This document shows, piece after piece, positions 1-10,434 of a stretch of DNA of 64,000 bases. The stretch spans positions 428,127,776 to 428,191,775 of the forward strand of contig NC_090442.1 of NCBI RefSeq assembly GCF_031143425.1. Direction: 5' to 3'. The translations under genes were made by a program, and so were the position numbers. Positions within the stretch are counted from its first letter, which is position 1. Each line of letters opens with the position of its first letter. This DNA comes from Pleurodeles waltl (taxonomy: Eukaryota; Chordata; Amphibia; Caudata; Salamandridae). The notes under the pieces were generated by a model that worked only from the letters and a program-made list of their open reading frames with translations, ran no database searches and was not told the origin of the DNA.

Positions 1-524
1 GGTAAAACACGGAATAGTAACAGAGTCGTTCATGGAGTCAGTTGACCCCCAGGTACAGTACCTTTAGAACAAGTATAAAACAGGCTGGTGCACGGAGTCA
101 GGGAGAGCGGCTTTGCTGGATTCGAGGCAGTGTTGGTTCCAGTGCCACGTGGCAGGAGGACTGTGGTGTCGCGCAGCGGCGTTGGGTCCTCTCTACATGG
201 CGGTGGAGGTGAGGCAGCGGCGGCGGCGGAGCCAGTACCTTGGATCCAGCAGATGCGAGTCCAGCAGAGTTGCAATGCTTCGGGGTGACCACACGGGTTC
301 CCGATTATGTCACAGGGCTGCAGGCACAGTGATGAGTCGGAACATCACTAACTTTGGACTTACGACACTCCGATGTCAACGAAGTTAGGCAGGATCAGCA
401 GTTGTAGCGACGTGAGGCCTACAGGGTCGTTGGGCTTTTACGAAGTCCAAAGCCTCAGGGCAGGTGGCGTTGCGGCTCCGGGGTTGCAGCGTCAGCATCA
501 GCTCACAGGATTGTCAGATTCGCA
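1..524. other. Unclassified sequence left of the Penelope-like element
   Basis: GC-rich sequence with a short CGG run near 218-228 and no reading frame with a recognisable domain. The short open frames on both strands lack family motifs. It ends where similarity to the inverted Penelope-like fragment starts, about position 525. It may belong to another repeat, but I do not recognise it. Confidence 0.4.
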
Positions 525-1610
525 CTACATTTAAAGAATCCTTTATGCTCCACTTCCAACCAATTGCATTCTTTTTCAAATGAAAAATGAATTTTAACCA
601 ACATGTCTTTAATACTTAGTGCTTTTCTATATCAAAACAAAGGCTTGGGACCAACTATAGGTCCCAAATCCACATCTTTACAGATTATTTTCCAATGTTT
701 ACACACAATATTCTTAAGATGTCCAGTTTCTTTAGTATTTCTCATTGTCATTCTAACTGGTTCATTAGGGTCTGTTTTTCTTTTGCTAAACAGTATTTCT
801 TCACGTTTCTTTGATTTAATTGCATCAACGTTTTTCTTAAGTATTTTCTCATTGTATCCTCTGGTCCTAAACCTTTCATATGTTTCCTTAAATTTAGCTG
901 ATACTTCCTTATCATTGGAACAATTTCTTCTCATTCTAATAAATTCTCCCAGAGGTATACTATTAATCAATGATTTAGGATGAAAACTCTTCCCATGTAA
1001 CACACTATGACATGCAGTTTCTTTCCAAAATACTGTAGTTTAAATTTTGTCATTCTCAATGTAAACAGTAATATCTAAAAAATGTATCGATTTTCTACTA
1101 GTTTCACATGTGAATTTTAAACCTACATCATTATTGTTCAAGATCGTGAAATATCACATTAATTCTTCTTGTGACCCGTTTCAAATCACAAAAAGATCAT
1201 CAATATATCTAACCCAGAGCAACGCTTAATCAGTGAATTCTTCATTCTCTTTTCCCCATGCTATTTCTCTTTCCCACAAACCCATTACTAGGTTGGCGTA
1301 ATTTGGAGAAAATGAAAAGCCCATTGCTGTACCACATAATTGGTGATAGATCTCATGATTAAACATAAATATATTATTCTTTAAACACATATCAATCATT
1401 TCTAATAACATTTTAGAATGTTCCAACTCTGAAATATTCCATTGTTTCAAAAGATATGCACAGGCTTTTAGTCATCCTCATGATTAATAGAAGTATACAG
1501 AGAGACTACATCTAGTGTCACTAGTAAGTAGTCATTATGCCAATCCAAGTCTAACAAAATTCTCAATAAATCTCCAGAATCCTTAATATATGAGCTAAGT
1601 GTTTTAAATC
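525..1610 (-). mobile_element. Inverted partial copy of the Penelope-like element
   Basis: The minus strand of this stretch matches the plus strand of 3193-4278 closely, both as DNA and in translation. It covers the RT core, including a catalytic-loop region degraded near 1200, down to the region before the zinc-binding motif. Three minus-strand fragments (1650-1468, 1450-1226, 1003-632) are separated by frameshifts or stops. Similarity breaks off near 525 and near 1600, where the plus-oriented copy begins, so the two copies lie head to head. Penelope-like elements are known to carry partial inverted copies at their 5' end, and this fits. Its high similarity to the main copy suggests that it formed at insertion or soon before. 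It could also be a separate later insertion. Confidence 0.85.
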
Positions 1611-1634
1611 TTATCTTTAGAAAAATATATCGAA

Positions 1635-3043
1635 GTGGAAAGAATTCCAAGAGGCCTGCGAATATTTACAATTCCGACATATACTGGCATCAAACCTGAA
1701 TTGTTTACAGAATGGGTGGAGAATAATACACAATGCTCACTCAATATGATGAGAATTCTCATTAAACATGCAAAAATAGATGTGGAAGAAATTCACACTA
1801 ACATTAAAGAATTAGAGGAATTGCTTAACAACTATGAACATAAAAGTGAACAGGTATCGTTAAGATAAGCCGTGGAGAAAAAGACTAAACAATTACGAGG
1901 ATGAGATTCAGGAGAGAAAAAAGAATAACATTTTAAGAGATGAGAGAGACTACAAATTGGGCAAAGTATACACGTTTGAAAAAAGATTTGATCAATTGAA
2001 ACGTGAATCTAGACTAACTAAGATGCAACAAAATCACAGTGGTGAGGAGACTTCCATTGAATCCGAAATAGAACTCAGTGAGGGAGAAAGTTCTGTTGAA
2101 GGTAACACTTTTTTAGAAGAAATGCAAGTACTTTATTTGGATACAAAATTATCGAGAGGGCGAGGCAGAAACAGGGGTCGTGGCTCAACAAGAAAGCAAC
2201 ATCAATGAGGATCAATAGGAGAAAAACAAGGAGAGCTAAAAGAAACAGAAAAAAGACAATACTCTCTCAGAAGCCTAAGGAAGTAATGGAGACACCGAAC
2301 TTAGTTGTAAATCTCTCAAATTACAAGTTTACAGACATTGAATCACAAACCCTTAATAAAGGTCTTTCCTTTTGCCCTGAGATCCATTACAAATATGTGG
2401 ACACCAGAATGGACATTTACAAATTTGTTAGAAAACTGAAACTGCTAAAATGTTATGCACAACAGAGTATAAAAACAGTACCGAGTATGTAAACAGATAT
2501 TATGGAAGAATCAGAAGAAACTCAATTGAGTATTAATCAAGCTACAGATTTAAAAACTGTGTTTGATTTATTTCATAATTTACAGGACGAAGACTACATG
2601 GAAATGGAAGTTTTACAACAACCAGATATTGATACAAAATCTCATAATCCATCTGGATTGAAAAAAAAATAGAAGTTCTGTCCAATATTGTCGCCAGGCA
2701 ATAAGGTAGATTTATTTTCAGAATTAGTTCTAGAGGACATAGAGCGTTTACAGAAGAAAAGACAGGTTGGTCTTTCGGAGAATCTTACGAGGAGGAACGG
2801 ATGGCTTTAAAAAAATTGATGACAAATAATCATATTGTAATAAAATCAGCGGATAAAGGAGGAAATGTTGTGATTCTAAACACAATTGATTATATGGAAG
2901 AGGCCTACAGACAGTTGAACAACCAAGCTAACTATAAGAAGTTGACTAAAAATCCTTTAAAGAGCATGATTTTCATTTACACTCAAAATTGGACGATTGG
3001 CATCAACAATTACTACTTAATCATGAAGAATATATTTATTTGA
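1635..3043 (+). pseudogene. N-terminal part of the Penelope-like ORF, frameshifted
   Basis: Four or more open segments in different frames (1635-1868, 1957-2208, 2205-2492, 2801-3043) together read like the region before the RT in Penelope-like proteins. There is an acidic/basic helical region, an R/G-rich stretch near 2155-2195, and a segment at about 2300-2490 with the spacing typical of the pre-RT motif (NLSNY, then a KGLSFCP-like box). The last segment carries a DKGGNVVIL box, the usual entry to the palm/fingers. Frame changes near 1870-1960, 2205, 2495-2800 and 2960-3000 disconnect it from the downstream frame. Ancestrally this was probably one ORF of roughly 1000 codons running to 4704. 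As it stands it cannot be translated as one protein. Confidence 0.75.
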
Positions 3044-4704
3044 AAAAAGAGAATCCAATTATACCCACAATTTATTTTTTGCCAAAAATCCACAAATCAC
3101 TTACCTCTCCACCAGGTAGGCCTATTGTATCAGCGTGTGACTCATTGTTTGAAAGAGTCTCCAAATACATAGATGTCTATCTAGCTCCCATGGTTAAAAC
3201 ACTTAGCTCATATATTAAGCATTCTGGAGATTTATTGAGGATTTTGTTAGACTTGGATTGGCATAATGACTACATACTAGTGACTATAGATGTAGTCTCT
3301 ATGTATACTTCTATTAATCATGAGGCTGGACTAAAAGCCTGTGAATACTTTTTGAAACAACGGAATATTTCAGAGTTGGAACATTCTAATATGTTATTAG
3401 AAATGATTGATACTTGCTTAAAGAATAATATATTTGTGTTTAATCATGAGATCTATCACCAATTATGTGGTACAGCAATGGGCATTTCATTTTCTCCAAA
3501 TTACGCCAACCTAGTAATGGGTTGGTGGGAAAGAGAAATAGCATGGGGAAAAGAGAATGAAGAATTCACTGACAAAGCGTTGCTCTGGGTTCGGTATATT
3601 GATGATCTTTTTTTGATTTGGGACGGGTCACAAGAAGAATTCATGCGATATTTCACGATCTTGAACAATAATGATGTAGGTATAAAATTCACGTGTGAAA
3701 CCAGTAGAACATCGATACATTTTTTAGATATTACTATTTCCATTGAGAATGACAAAATTGAAACTACAGTATTTCGGAGAGAAACTGCATGTAATAGTGT
3801 GTTACATGGGAAGAGTTTTCATCCTCAGTCATTGAATAATAGTATACCTCTGGGAGAATTCATTAGCATGAGAAGAAATTGTTCCAATGATAAGGAAGTA
3901 TCAGCTAAATTTAAGGAAACATATGAAAGGTTTAGGACCAGAGGATACAATGAGAAAATACTTAAGAAAAACGTTGATGCAATTAAATCAAAGAAACGTG
4001 AAGAAATACTGTTTAGCAAAAGAGAAACAGACCCTAATGAACCAGTTAAAATGACAATGAGATATACTAAAGAAAGTGGACTTATTAAGAATATTGTGTG
4101 TAAACATTGGAAAATAATCTGTAAGGGTGTGGATTTGGGACCTATAGTTGGTCCCAAGACTTTGTTTTCATATAGAAAAGCACCAAGTATTAAAGACATG
4201 GTGGTTAAAATTCATTTTTCATTTGAAAAAGAATGCAATTGGTTGGAAGTGGGGCATAAAGGATTATTTAAATGTAACAGCTGTAAAGCGTGTAAAATTG
4301 GTAAATCAATTAAAAAAGTCAAAATTCAAAATGGTCAGGAAATAATAATTAAACATAAAATCACATGCAGTACCAAATTTGTGATCTACATTATAGAATG
4401 TCATTGTGGTCTAAAATACATTGGCAGTACAATTTACATGCTAAGGAAGAGAATACTGGAGCACATCAGAGCGATTATTCATAAAGATAATACTTATGCG
4501 ACTGCCAGACACTTACAGACACACACCACTAATGATTGGAAAACCTTGAGATACTATGGGGTAGATCATATTCCAGACCATGAAAGGGGAAGGAATAGAG
4601 TTAAAAAGTTAAGACAACTTGAATCCAGATATATCATTCAAATGAAAATGAAGGCCCCTTTTGGGATGAACAGTGACGAGGAACTCCATGTATACTTGCA
4701 GTGA
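2989..4704 (+). CDS. Penelope-like reverse transcriptase with GIY-YIG endonuclease
   Basis: An uninterrupted frame of 571 residues. Visible in order are a FLPKIHK box and GRPIVSA (about residues 30-45), a palm strand with YTSINHE (about 105), GTAMGISFSPNYANL (about 163-177), the catalytic YIDD loop (bases 3595-3606), FLDITIS, then a Cys-rich CNSCKAC motif (about 430), and a C-terminal GIY-YIG nuclease. The nuclease shows a VIYII strand, a YIGST strand and an R...EH helix (bases 4381-4470). RT followed by a GIY-YIG endonuclease is the hallmark of canonical Penelope-like elements. The annotated Met is only the first in-frame ATG; the true protein started upstream in another frame. The RT is truncated before its first motifs by the frameshift near 2980, so activity is unlikely although all visible catalytic residues are present. 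Confidence 0.9.
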   Translation: MDDWHQQLLLNHEEYIYLKKENPIIPTIYFLPKIHKSLTSPPGRPIVSACDSLFERVSKYIDVYLAPMVKTLSSYIKHSGDLLRILLDLDWHNDYILVTIDVVSMYTSINHEAGLKACEYFLKQRNISELEHSNMLLEMIDTCLKNNIFVFNHEIYHQLCGTAMGISFSPNYANLVMGWWEREIAWGKENEEFTDKALLWVRYIDDLFLIWDGSQEEFMRYFTILNNNDVGIKFTCETSRTSIHFLDITISIENDKIETTVFRRETACNSVLHGKSFHPQSLNNSIPLGEFISMRRNCSNDKEVSAKFKETYERFRTRGYNEKILKKNVDAIKSKKREEILFSKRETDPNEPVKMTMRYTKESGLIKNIVCKHWKIICKGVDLGPIVGPKTLFSYRKAPSIKDMVVKIHFSFEKECNWLEVGHKGLFKCNSCKACKIGKSIKKVKIQNGQEIIIKHKITCSTKFVIYIIECHCGLKYIGSTIYMLRKRILEHIRAIIHKDNTYATARHLQTHTTNDWKTLRYYGVDHIPDHERGRNRVKKLRQLESRYIIQMKMKAPFGMNSDEELHVYLQ

Positions 4705-5161
4705 TGTGAATTAAATATGGATTTGTGAGAAACTGATTGGGTTGTAATGTTCCCTGAGGTCAAGTGATAGATTATAATATTTGGATATCACTTAGGGTAC
4801 ATTAATATAACAGCATGTTTATTGATGATATGGGGTTTAATGAGTTTTGAGTTGATTAATTAATATTTAAGTGAAAGTTAATGTATTATTTGAAGTAATC
4901 TGCTCAAAATTGTAATTGTGAGATCCTGAGATATCAAGAATTATTAGTGGTGCGAGAGGTAGGAGAGTAATTGATTGTAATGATGATTTTATTTTATTTT
5001 ATGAATTCGTGTTGTTTGTTTGAGTTGTTTCTTTGGGACTACAGATCCCAGTATGCACCTATTGTGTAACAAGACTCAACCACTATATAAGCGTAAATTG
5101 TAAGGGGACTTCATAACTTGAAAAAGACAGTTTGGTAAAAATGTGTTGTTTGTAGTCTTTG

Positions 5162-5167
5162 AATAAA
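5162..5167 (+). terminator. Polyadenylation signal of the Penelope-like element
   Basis: A canonical AATAAA about 460 bp after the RT/endonuclease stop codon, in the same orientation. A T-rich stretch follows. This is the expected 3' processing signal, inferred from position only. Confidence 0.5.
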
Positions 5168-5307
5168 TACCAAATTTTTGCAACCTTGATGGAGTGCATT
5201 GCCAAGCTTTTTTGGTCAAAATTTAATTGAGGGTTCGGCTCGCCCTCGGTGGATGCACCGGTTACGTGAGCACGGCGTCGGGGAAACTAGCCGCTTTGTT
5301 TTGGAAG

Positions 5308-5330
5308 ATATATACATATATATATATATT
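5308..5330. repeat. TA microsatellite
   Basis: A simple (TA)n tract with one interruption, lying between the 3' end of the Penelope-like element and the foldback repeat. No function is implied. Confidence 0.9.
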
Positions 5331-5337
5331 CACTTAC

Positions 5338-5728
5338 TTAAAAAACCAAAGGTTGCAGTGACGTTATGGTTAGGCTCACATTTTAAACAAACCAAATCAT
5401 AGAAATTCACCAGTTATAGTTAGAGTTACCTCATATAACTATAACGCCTGTCCTAAGGTAGTATAACACGCGCCCCTGCCATGCAAAGATTTTTCCTCAA
5501 AAATGTTACTGCAAATATTACATTGATATTATTAAGAATGTTATCAAAAAAGTCATGAGTGCCATAAGTTGTGGTGTAATTAGCAGCTCATGGCGAGGGC
5601 ATGAGTTGAAGTCACCTTAGGGCATGAGTTATAGTTACTTGAGATAATTCTAACTGCTGAAATTTTAGACCTTTAAATGTGAGCCTAACTATAACATCCC
5701 TGTAACCTTAGGTTTTTTTTTACTGAAT
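5338..5728. repeat. Foldback (palindromic) MITE-like repeat
   Basis: The left end (5340-5470) and right end (5590-5728) are imperfect inverted copies of each other. Both contain a GTTAGGCTCACATTT box, inverted at 5673-5690, and TAACTATAAC-type repeats. The arms are about 130-150 bp and the centre is AT-rich. There is no coding capacity. A related palindromic repeat with the same TAACTATAAC and CCCTAAGGT boxes lies at 46355-46675. The superfamily is unknown; no clear target duplication is visible. A further related arm end lies at 5750-5800. Confidence 0.7.
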
Positions 5729-5828
5729 TTCTGTGTTTTAAAAAAAAATCTATTTCCTAACTATAACGTCCTTATAACCTCTTTTTTTCAGAGAATGTTT
5801 TTTTTAAATGTATAGTGATATTAATTAC
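5729..5828. other. AT-rich spacer with an extra foldback arm end
   Basis: About 100 bp between the foldback repeat and Harbinger copy 1. It contains a second copy of the foldback end (CCTAACTATAACGTCC, about 5757-5772) inside poly-A and poly-T runs, suggesting that an older related repeat was already present. Confidence 0.5.
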
Positions 5829-5831
5829 TAT

Positions 5832-6426
5832 GGCCCTCATTACAACATTAGCGGTAAATCTCGCTTACCGCCGTGCAGAAGACCGCCAACAAACCGTCAC
5901 GGCTGGGAAATCCGCTACAGCTATTCCGACCCACAGCTCGGAATCCGCCAAAATCTAGACACCCACACAAGTCCGCCACACCAAAGGTCAGTGATAAACT
6001 GGTGATAACCAAACCTCCACGGTCACGGTAACACGAATACACCCACACTGTCACGACACACGAATCCACGCAGCAGTCTTTGAACTGCGTATTCCATTGG
6101 ATGTACATACCGCCGTGCTCAAAATACACACACATTTATAAAACACTACCACAGTGGACAATTCCAAATACACACACCTGATACACATACACACACCACT
6201 CCCACACAGCCATTGCAATCTAAAACACACTCCCACATTACCCACAAACCCTTACAACCAAACATTTGGCAGAAGCAGAGAAACAGAAAAGCAAAGACCA
6301 CACCAGCATGCAGAGGCACAGCACACCACCACTCACACAACATCCACACACAAAACACTACACACCCCTAAACATCACCCCACACATCACAACACACACC
6401 ACCCCACACATCACCCACACCACCCC
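5832..6426 (+). promoter_or_regulatory. Left subterminal region and probable 5' leader of gene A
   Basis: The terminal inverted repeat is followed by GGCGGT/ACCGCC palindromes and then a CA-rich, G-poor tract (about 6120-6420, many CACACA and CCACAC runs). The tract leads into the gene A start in a good context (CCCCATGGC). Copy 2 has the same order over 24497-25066. I see no clear TATA box. Calling it promoter and leader is inference from position and conservation. Confidence 0.45.
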
Positions 6427-7951
6427 ATGGCACCGCAAAGACACCCCAGGTTTTCTGAGGAGGAGCTCAGGGTCATGGTGGAGGAAATCATCCGGGTAGA
6501 GCCACAGCTATTCGGATCACAGGTGCAGCACATCACCATAGCTAGGAAGGTGGAGCTATGGCACAGAATTGTGGACAGGGTCAATGCAGTGGGACAGCAC
6601 CCAAGAACACGGGATGACATCAGGAAGAGGTGGAACGACCTACGGGGGAAGGTGCATTCCGTGGTCTCAAGACACCACATTGCGTTTCAGAGGACTGGCG
6701 GTGGACCCCCACCTCCTCTCCCACAACTAACAACATGGGAGGAGCAGGTCTTGGCTGTATTGCATCCTGAGGGCCTCGCAGGAGTAGCTGGAATAATGGA
6801 ATCTGGTAAGTCAAATCTTTCACTACTTCATCCCTTGCCCTACCTGCATGCTATCACATACCCCCACCCTTGCCATCACCCCCTTCACTCCAACTCCTCA
6901 CATATGTCCCACTATCACAAACCACACATCCCAACACCAAGCCCTGCATGTAACAACAAAGCATGGACACCCATCACCAATGCATGTCCACTACACATAG
7001 CCACACAGACCCCTAAACAATTATCACACAAGGTCCTCCACAAGAATGTAATCACTGGGGTACAGGGTCACCCAACCATTGCACACCATGGCACACACAG
7101 ATGCAATAATCATGCCTTTACACCCCTGCAGGACCCCTACCCAAAGTCACCGGACAGGAGGTTCTCAACACTCTCCCCCCACAGAAGAGGCCCACAGTGA
7201 TGATAGCAGCTCTGTCCAACTGGATCTAGATGACCAGCCCGGCCCATCTGGGACCTCAGGACAGTCGGTTCCCTTCACACAGTCACAGGCCACCACAGAG
7301 CCTCCCGCCTAAGGAAACACCAGAACAGCACCCTCCCAGTGGGCCCATACCTCTGTCCCAAGGACATGTCAAGCAGCAGTGTGTCCACCGCTACAGGGAA
7401 CCCAGGCTTACCCACCACCCCAAGAACAACAGGGACCTGGGGGCAGTGGTAGTGGGCACACGGTTCAGGGGACAGAGGCCCAGGAAAACCGGGGAACTGG
7501 GAGGTCTGCTGCGCGACAGGGGGAGGACAGGCCCAGGTAACCCACTCTCCACGAGGCCCACTCCAACATCATGGGAGCGTATCATCATTCCCAGGAGACA
7601 ATGGCAAGGGTACTGGCCAAGTTTCAGGAGACCCAACGGCTGCAGGAGGAACAGTATTTGGGGTTCAGGGTGGAACTCAAATCCATCAATACCACCCTGG
7701 GCACCATTGTAGGGGTGATGAAGGACCTCGTGAACACCAGGAGGGACACTGTGGCACAACAAAGGGTCCCTGACACTAGCCTGGACCATGAACTGCCCAC
7801 CACCTTTGCGGGCGCTAGTGGACAGGAGTCACCGACACAGGACCACAACACCAGCACCCCACCCCCTGCAGATGGAGAACCACCCCACAAGCGGTCCCTG
7901 AGATCCAGGACAAAGACAGAGAACAATGCCAAGACCCCTGCCAAGAAATGA
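6427..7951 (+). pseudogene. Harbinger gene A: NAIF1-like Myb/SANT DNA-binding protein (broken)
   Basis: Exon 1 runs 6427-6805, from ATGG in a Kozak-like context to a CTG/GTAAGT donor. The acceptor is CCCTGCAG at 7125-7131, so exon 2 starts at 7132 and the last coding segment ends at TGA 7949-7951. Exon 1 encodes a trihelix Myb/SANT domain: RFSEEELRVMVEEII, a central W-x-x-I-V-D-R-V-N helix, and a recognition helix DDIRKRWNDLRGKVHSV. The exon then ends in a proline-rich linker. Exon 2 holds an acidic Ser-rich stretch (EEAHSDDSSS, about 7189-7218), a coiled-coil-like segment (about 7571-7780) and a basic C-terminus. The frame after splicing hits a stop near 7228, and the acidic and coiled-coil segments lie in other frames, so the copy is frameshifted. 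In Harbinger elements the Myb-like protein binds the transposon ends and carries the nuclease to the nucleus. Gene B converges on its 3' end. Confidence 0.8.
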
Positions 7952-8137
7952 GATCACCCTGAATGTCATCCTTCTGTCCCACTTTGTCACACTGTCCATC
8001 CTTAAACTGCCCTAGCTCCACTTCCTATGCCCCTTTGGACAATGCACCCGTGAGACCAATAGACTGGAATCTGCCATGGACATTCCTCCACCATCACCCC
8101 TGACCATTTCACAACCCCCTCCACTATTTTACACTTA

Positions 8138-8143
8138 AATAAA
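8138..8143 (+). terminator. Polyadenylation signal of gene A, copy 1
   Basis: AATAAA about 190 bp after the gene A stop codon. The matching signals in copies 2 (26786) and 3 (37611) lie at comparable positions, which supports a real 3' end. Confidence 0.65.
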
Positions 8144-8430
8144 CACCCTTGAACCACAAAACAATCTGGAGTCAGTCTGTGCTTTAATAAATGTGTATTT
8201 GCAATAACTGCGGGAAACAGCAATGTCCGTTCTATTGTCAACATACCTATGTCACACAGCTCTAGTCCATGAGGTAACATAGCAGAGGTCACACCGTAGG
8301 ACCCACATCTGTGAAATCGAAAGGGAAAGTTACAAATTAGGGTCCATACACTGGGTGAAAGTGACAGACAGATGAGATATCGAACAATTTTATCAGATGT
8401 AGGAGGCAGTGATGTCTTCTTACCTGTGTC

Positions 8431-10434
8431 TCACTGGAAGTATTGTTGGATCTCAGTGTTTCTGTTGTCTATGTCCTCTTCATCTGCCTCCTCTTCTTCA
8501 CTGTTCACAGGCTCCACAGCTGCCACAACACCTCCTTCAGGACCATCCTCCTGCAGAAAAGGCACCTGTTGTTGCAAAGCCAAGTTGTGCAGCATACAGC
8601 AGGCCACGATGATCTGGCACACCTTCTTTGGTGAGTAGTAAAGGGAACCACCCTTCATATGGAGGCACCGGAACCTGGCCTTCAGGAGGCCAAAGGTCCT
8701 CTCTATAACCCTCCTAGTTCGCCCATGTGCCTCATTGTAGCGTTCCTCTTCCCTTGTCCTGGGATTCCTCACTGGGGTCAGTAGCCATGACAGGTAGCCA
8801 GAGTCACCTGCAAATGTCGAGGGACAACTGTTAGACACACACTAACCCTTAGGGACAACCCCAGACCCAGACAACTATTCACAATGTATAGGGTCCATGT
8901 CCTCACCTAATAGCCACACACGGTGCCTCTGGAGTTGCCCCATCACATAAAGGATGCTGCTATTCCTCAGAATGTAATCGTCATGCACTGAGCCAGGAAA
9001 CTTGGCGTTCACATGGGAGATGTACTGGTCAGACAAACACACCATCTGCACATTCATAGAATGGTAGCTCTTCCGGTTTCTGTACACCTGTTCACTCCTG
9101 CAGGGTGGTACCAAGGCCACATGTGTTCGATCAATGGCACCTATGATGTTGGGGATATGTCCCAGGGCATAGAAGTTACCTTTCACTGTAGGCAAATCCT
9201 CCACCTGAGGGAAAACGATGTAGCTGCGCATGTGTTTCAGCAAGGCAGACAACACTCTGGACAACACGTTTGAGAACATAAACGTTGTGAAGAAAAGGGG
9301 GGAAAATATTAGGGATAGGCGCCAACAGAATATCACCAAAACATTTCTTTAACAATAGATAGTAAATACGGTGCTCCCGAACGGAGGGTCCTTCCAGCAC
9401 CTCCAGTGTTTCTCCAATAGGAAAAACCAAAATGATTCAAAAGGTCAGGGCACTCGTATGAAATAAGATAAGAGTCTGTGCAGTTAGGTTCTTGGTCTTC
9501 GGAGAATCAATATATAAACCAAACAGAGTTAAAGTTCAGTGTCTTTATTCTTGTGCGAGGTTTTCATACATGTTCATCACATCAGAAAGATTCCAAATGT
9601 GGTCATCACAACAACATCCAACAGCCAACACTTGTTTCATCTCCGAGAAATTAATCTCATTGACTTCCTCAGGACAAAGTATAAATAAGGAGTTAACATG
9701 AATAAATGGCTTATCCTAATCAAGTAAAACTCTTCGAGATAATGTACGATCAATAGAGAAGGAGTAGTGGGAATCACGTGACGGGGGTAAATCACTATTA
9801 TCCCGAGTCTTCGTGAGGGAGTACTCATAAGTCAGCACGTATGGATCCAAAATCTTTTACGGTGCGATCTATAAACAAAACAGTTATTTTGGTTAAATTC
9901 TCGTGTTGGGGGCGCTGTGTCTTGCTCTCCGATAATTAAGCTGGCGTGTATGTAGAGAAAAAGGATGTGTAAGCCCTCCGTGTCATCTAGAAGTATAAGG
10001 TATAGAAGAGACACAGAATAAGGTCTCAGGAGTGTGTGTGAAACTCCTCGGCATGACACTCAGGACAACACGTTTGAGAACATAGGCTGGGACATCCCTG
10101 ATGCTATGGCTACCGTTGTTTGAAAAGATCCACTTGCCAGGAAATGGAGTACTGACAGGACCTGCACTAGAGGGGGGATTCCTGTGGGATGGCGGATAGC
10201 TGACATCAGGTCTGGCTCCAACTGGGCACACAGTTCCTGGATTGTGGCACGATCAAGTCTGTAGGTGACTATTACATGTCGCTCTTCCATTGTCGGCAGG
10301 TCCACCAACGGTCTGTACACCGGAGGATGGCGCCATCTCCTCACCTGCCCCAGCGGACGTGCTCTATGGATGAGAACAGCGTTCAGAGGGTTAGACAACA
10401 CTGAGGTACCAAAAAACAACTTTATTGCACACAA
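8431..10434 (-). pseudogene. Harbinger gene B: HARBI1-like DDE nuclease (broken by insertion)
   Basis: Read on the minus strand. An N-terminal part (about 10434-10063) has a helix-turn-helix region (YRLDRATIQELCAQLEP through MSQPMFSNVLS). The nuclease core exon is 9280-8907, followed by a 99-bp intron (8906-8808, G/GTGAGG to CAG), and a C-terminal exon 8807-8431. The acidic triad of the DDE_Tnp_4 fold is present: Asp of GAIDRTHV (9130-9132), Asp of VHDDYIL (8980-8982) and Glu of VIERTFG (8701-8703). After splicing, WLL joins GDSGYL, as in HARBI1. The C-terminus is acidic. An insertion (9281-10062) splits the gene between the helix-turn-helix and the core. The frame near the likely start (about 10337) also differs by one base from copy 2. 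The nuclease would cut and integrate the transposon. Its start lies back to back with gene C. Confidence 0.88.
9281..10062 (-). mobile_element. 782-bp insertion in gene B with a long direct flanking repeat
   Basis: The insertion is bounded by direct copies of GGACAACACGTTTGAGAACA (the 22-bp repeat ends in TA) at 9259-9280 and 10063-10084. The match extends left with one mismatch to about 29 bp. The same DNA is single-copy in Harbinger copy 2, so this is a target duplication. On the minus strand the insert has a CCTGAGGAAG...GAAAC segment (about 9673-9633) followed by AATAAA (complement near 9543), an arrangement seen in 3' tails of Penelope-like elements. The family assignment is tentative; there is no coding domain and no LTR-type TG...CA end pair with a short duplication. 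Confidence 0.6.

Larger units (their letters stand above)
1611..5304 (+). mobile_element. Penelope-like retroelement, near full length
   Basis: A plus-oriented Penelope-like element. Pre-RT coding pieces (1635-3043) lead into an intact RT plus GIY-YIG endonuclease frame (2989-4704), followed by about 450 bp of AT-rich 3' untranslated sequence with a polyadenylation signal at 5162-5167. The family copies itself by reverse transcription primed at a nick made by its own endonuclease. The inverted partial copy sits directly upstream. The exact 3' end is not obvious: a short GC-rich stretch and a TA microsatellite follow the poly(A) signal and may be either element or target. Confidence 0.85.

Noticed and set aside
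600..983. Plus-strand frame of 126 codons with hydrophobic character
   Set aside because: It is the reverse of the Penelope-like RT in the inverted copy. The same antisense reading exists over the main copy (3825-4199).
4705..5304. Hammerhead ribozyme in the Penelope-like 3' region
   Set aside because: Some Penelope-like elements carry one, but I could not identify the conserved core with three stems here.
6154..6426. Upstream in-frame extension of gene A
   Set aside because: The CA-rich His/Thr stretch before the ATG at 6427 is low complexity. Copy 2 has a shorter, different reading there, and 6427 has the better start context.
9281..10062. Solo LTR interpretation of the gene B insert
   Set aside because: A TGTCATGCC start on the minus strand looks LTR-like, but no matching CA end with a 4-6 bp duplication exists, and the 22-29 bp direct repeat better defines the insert.
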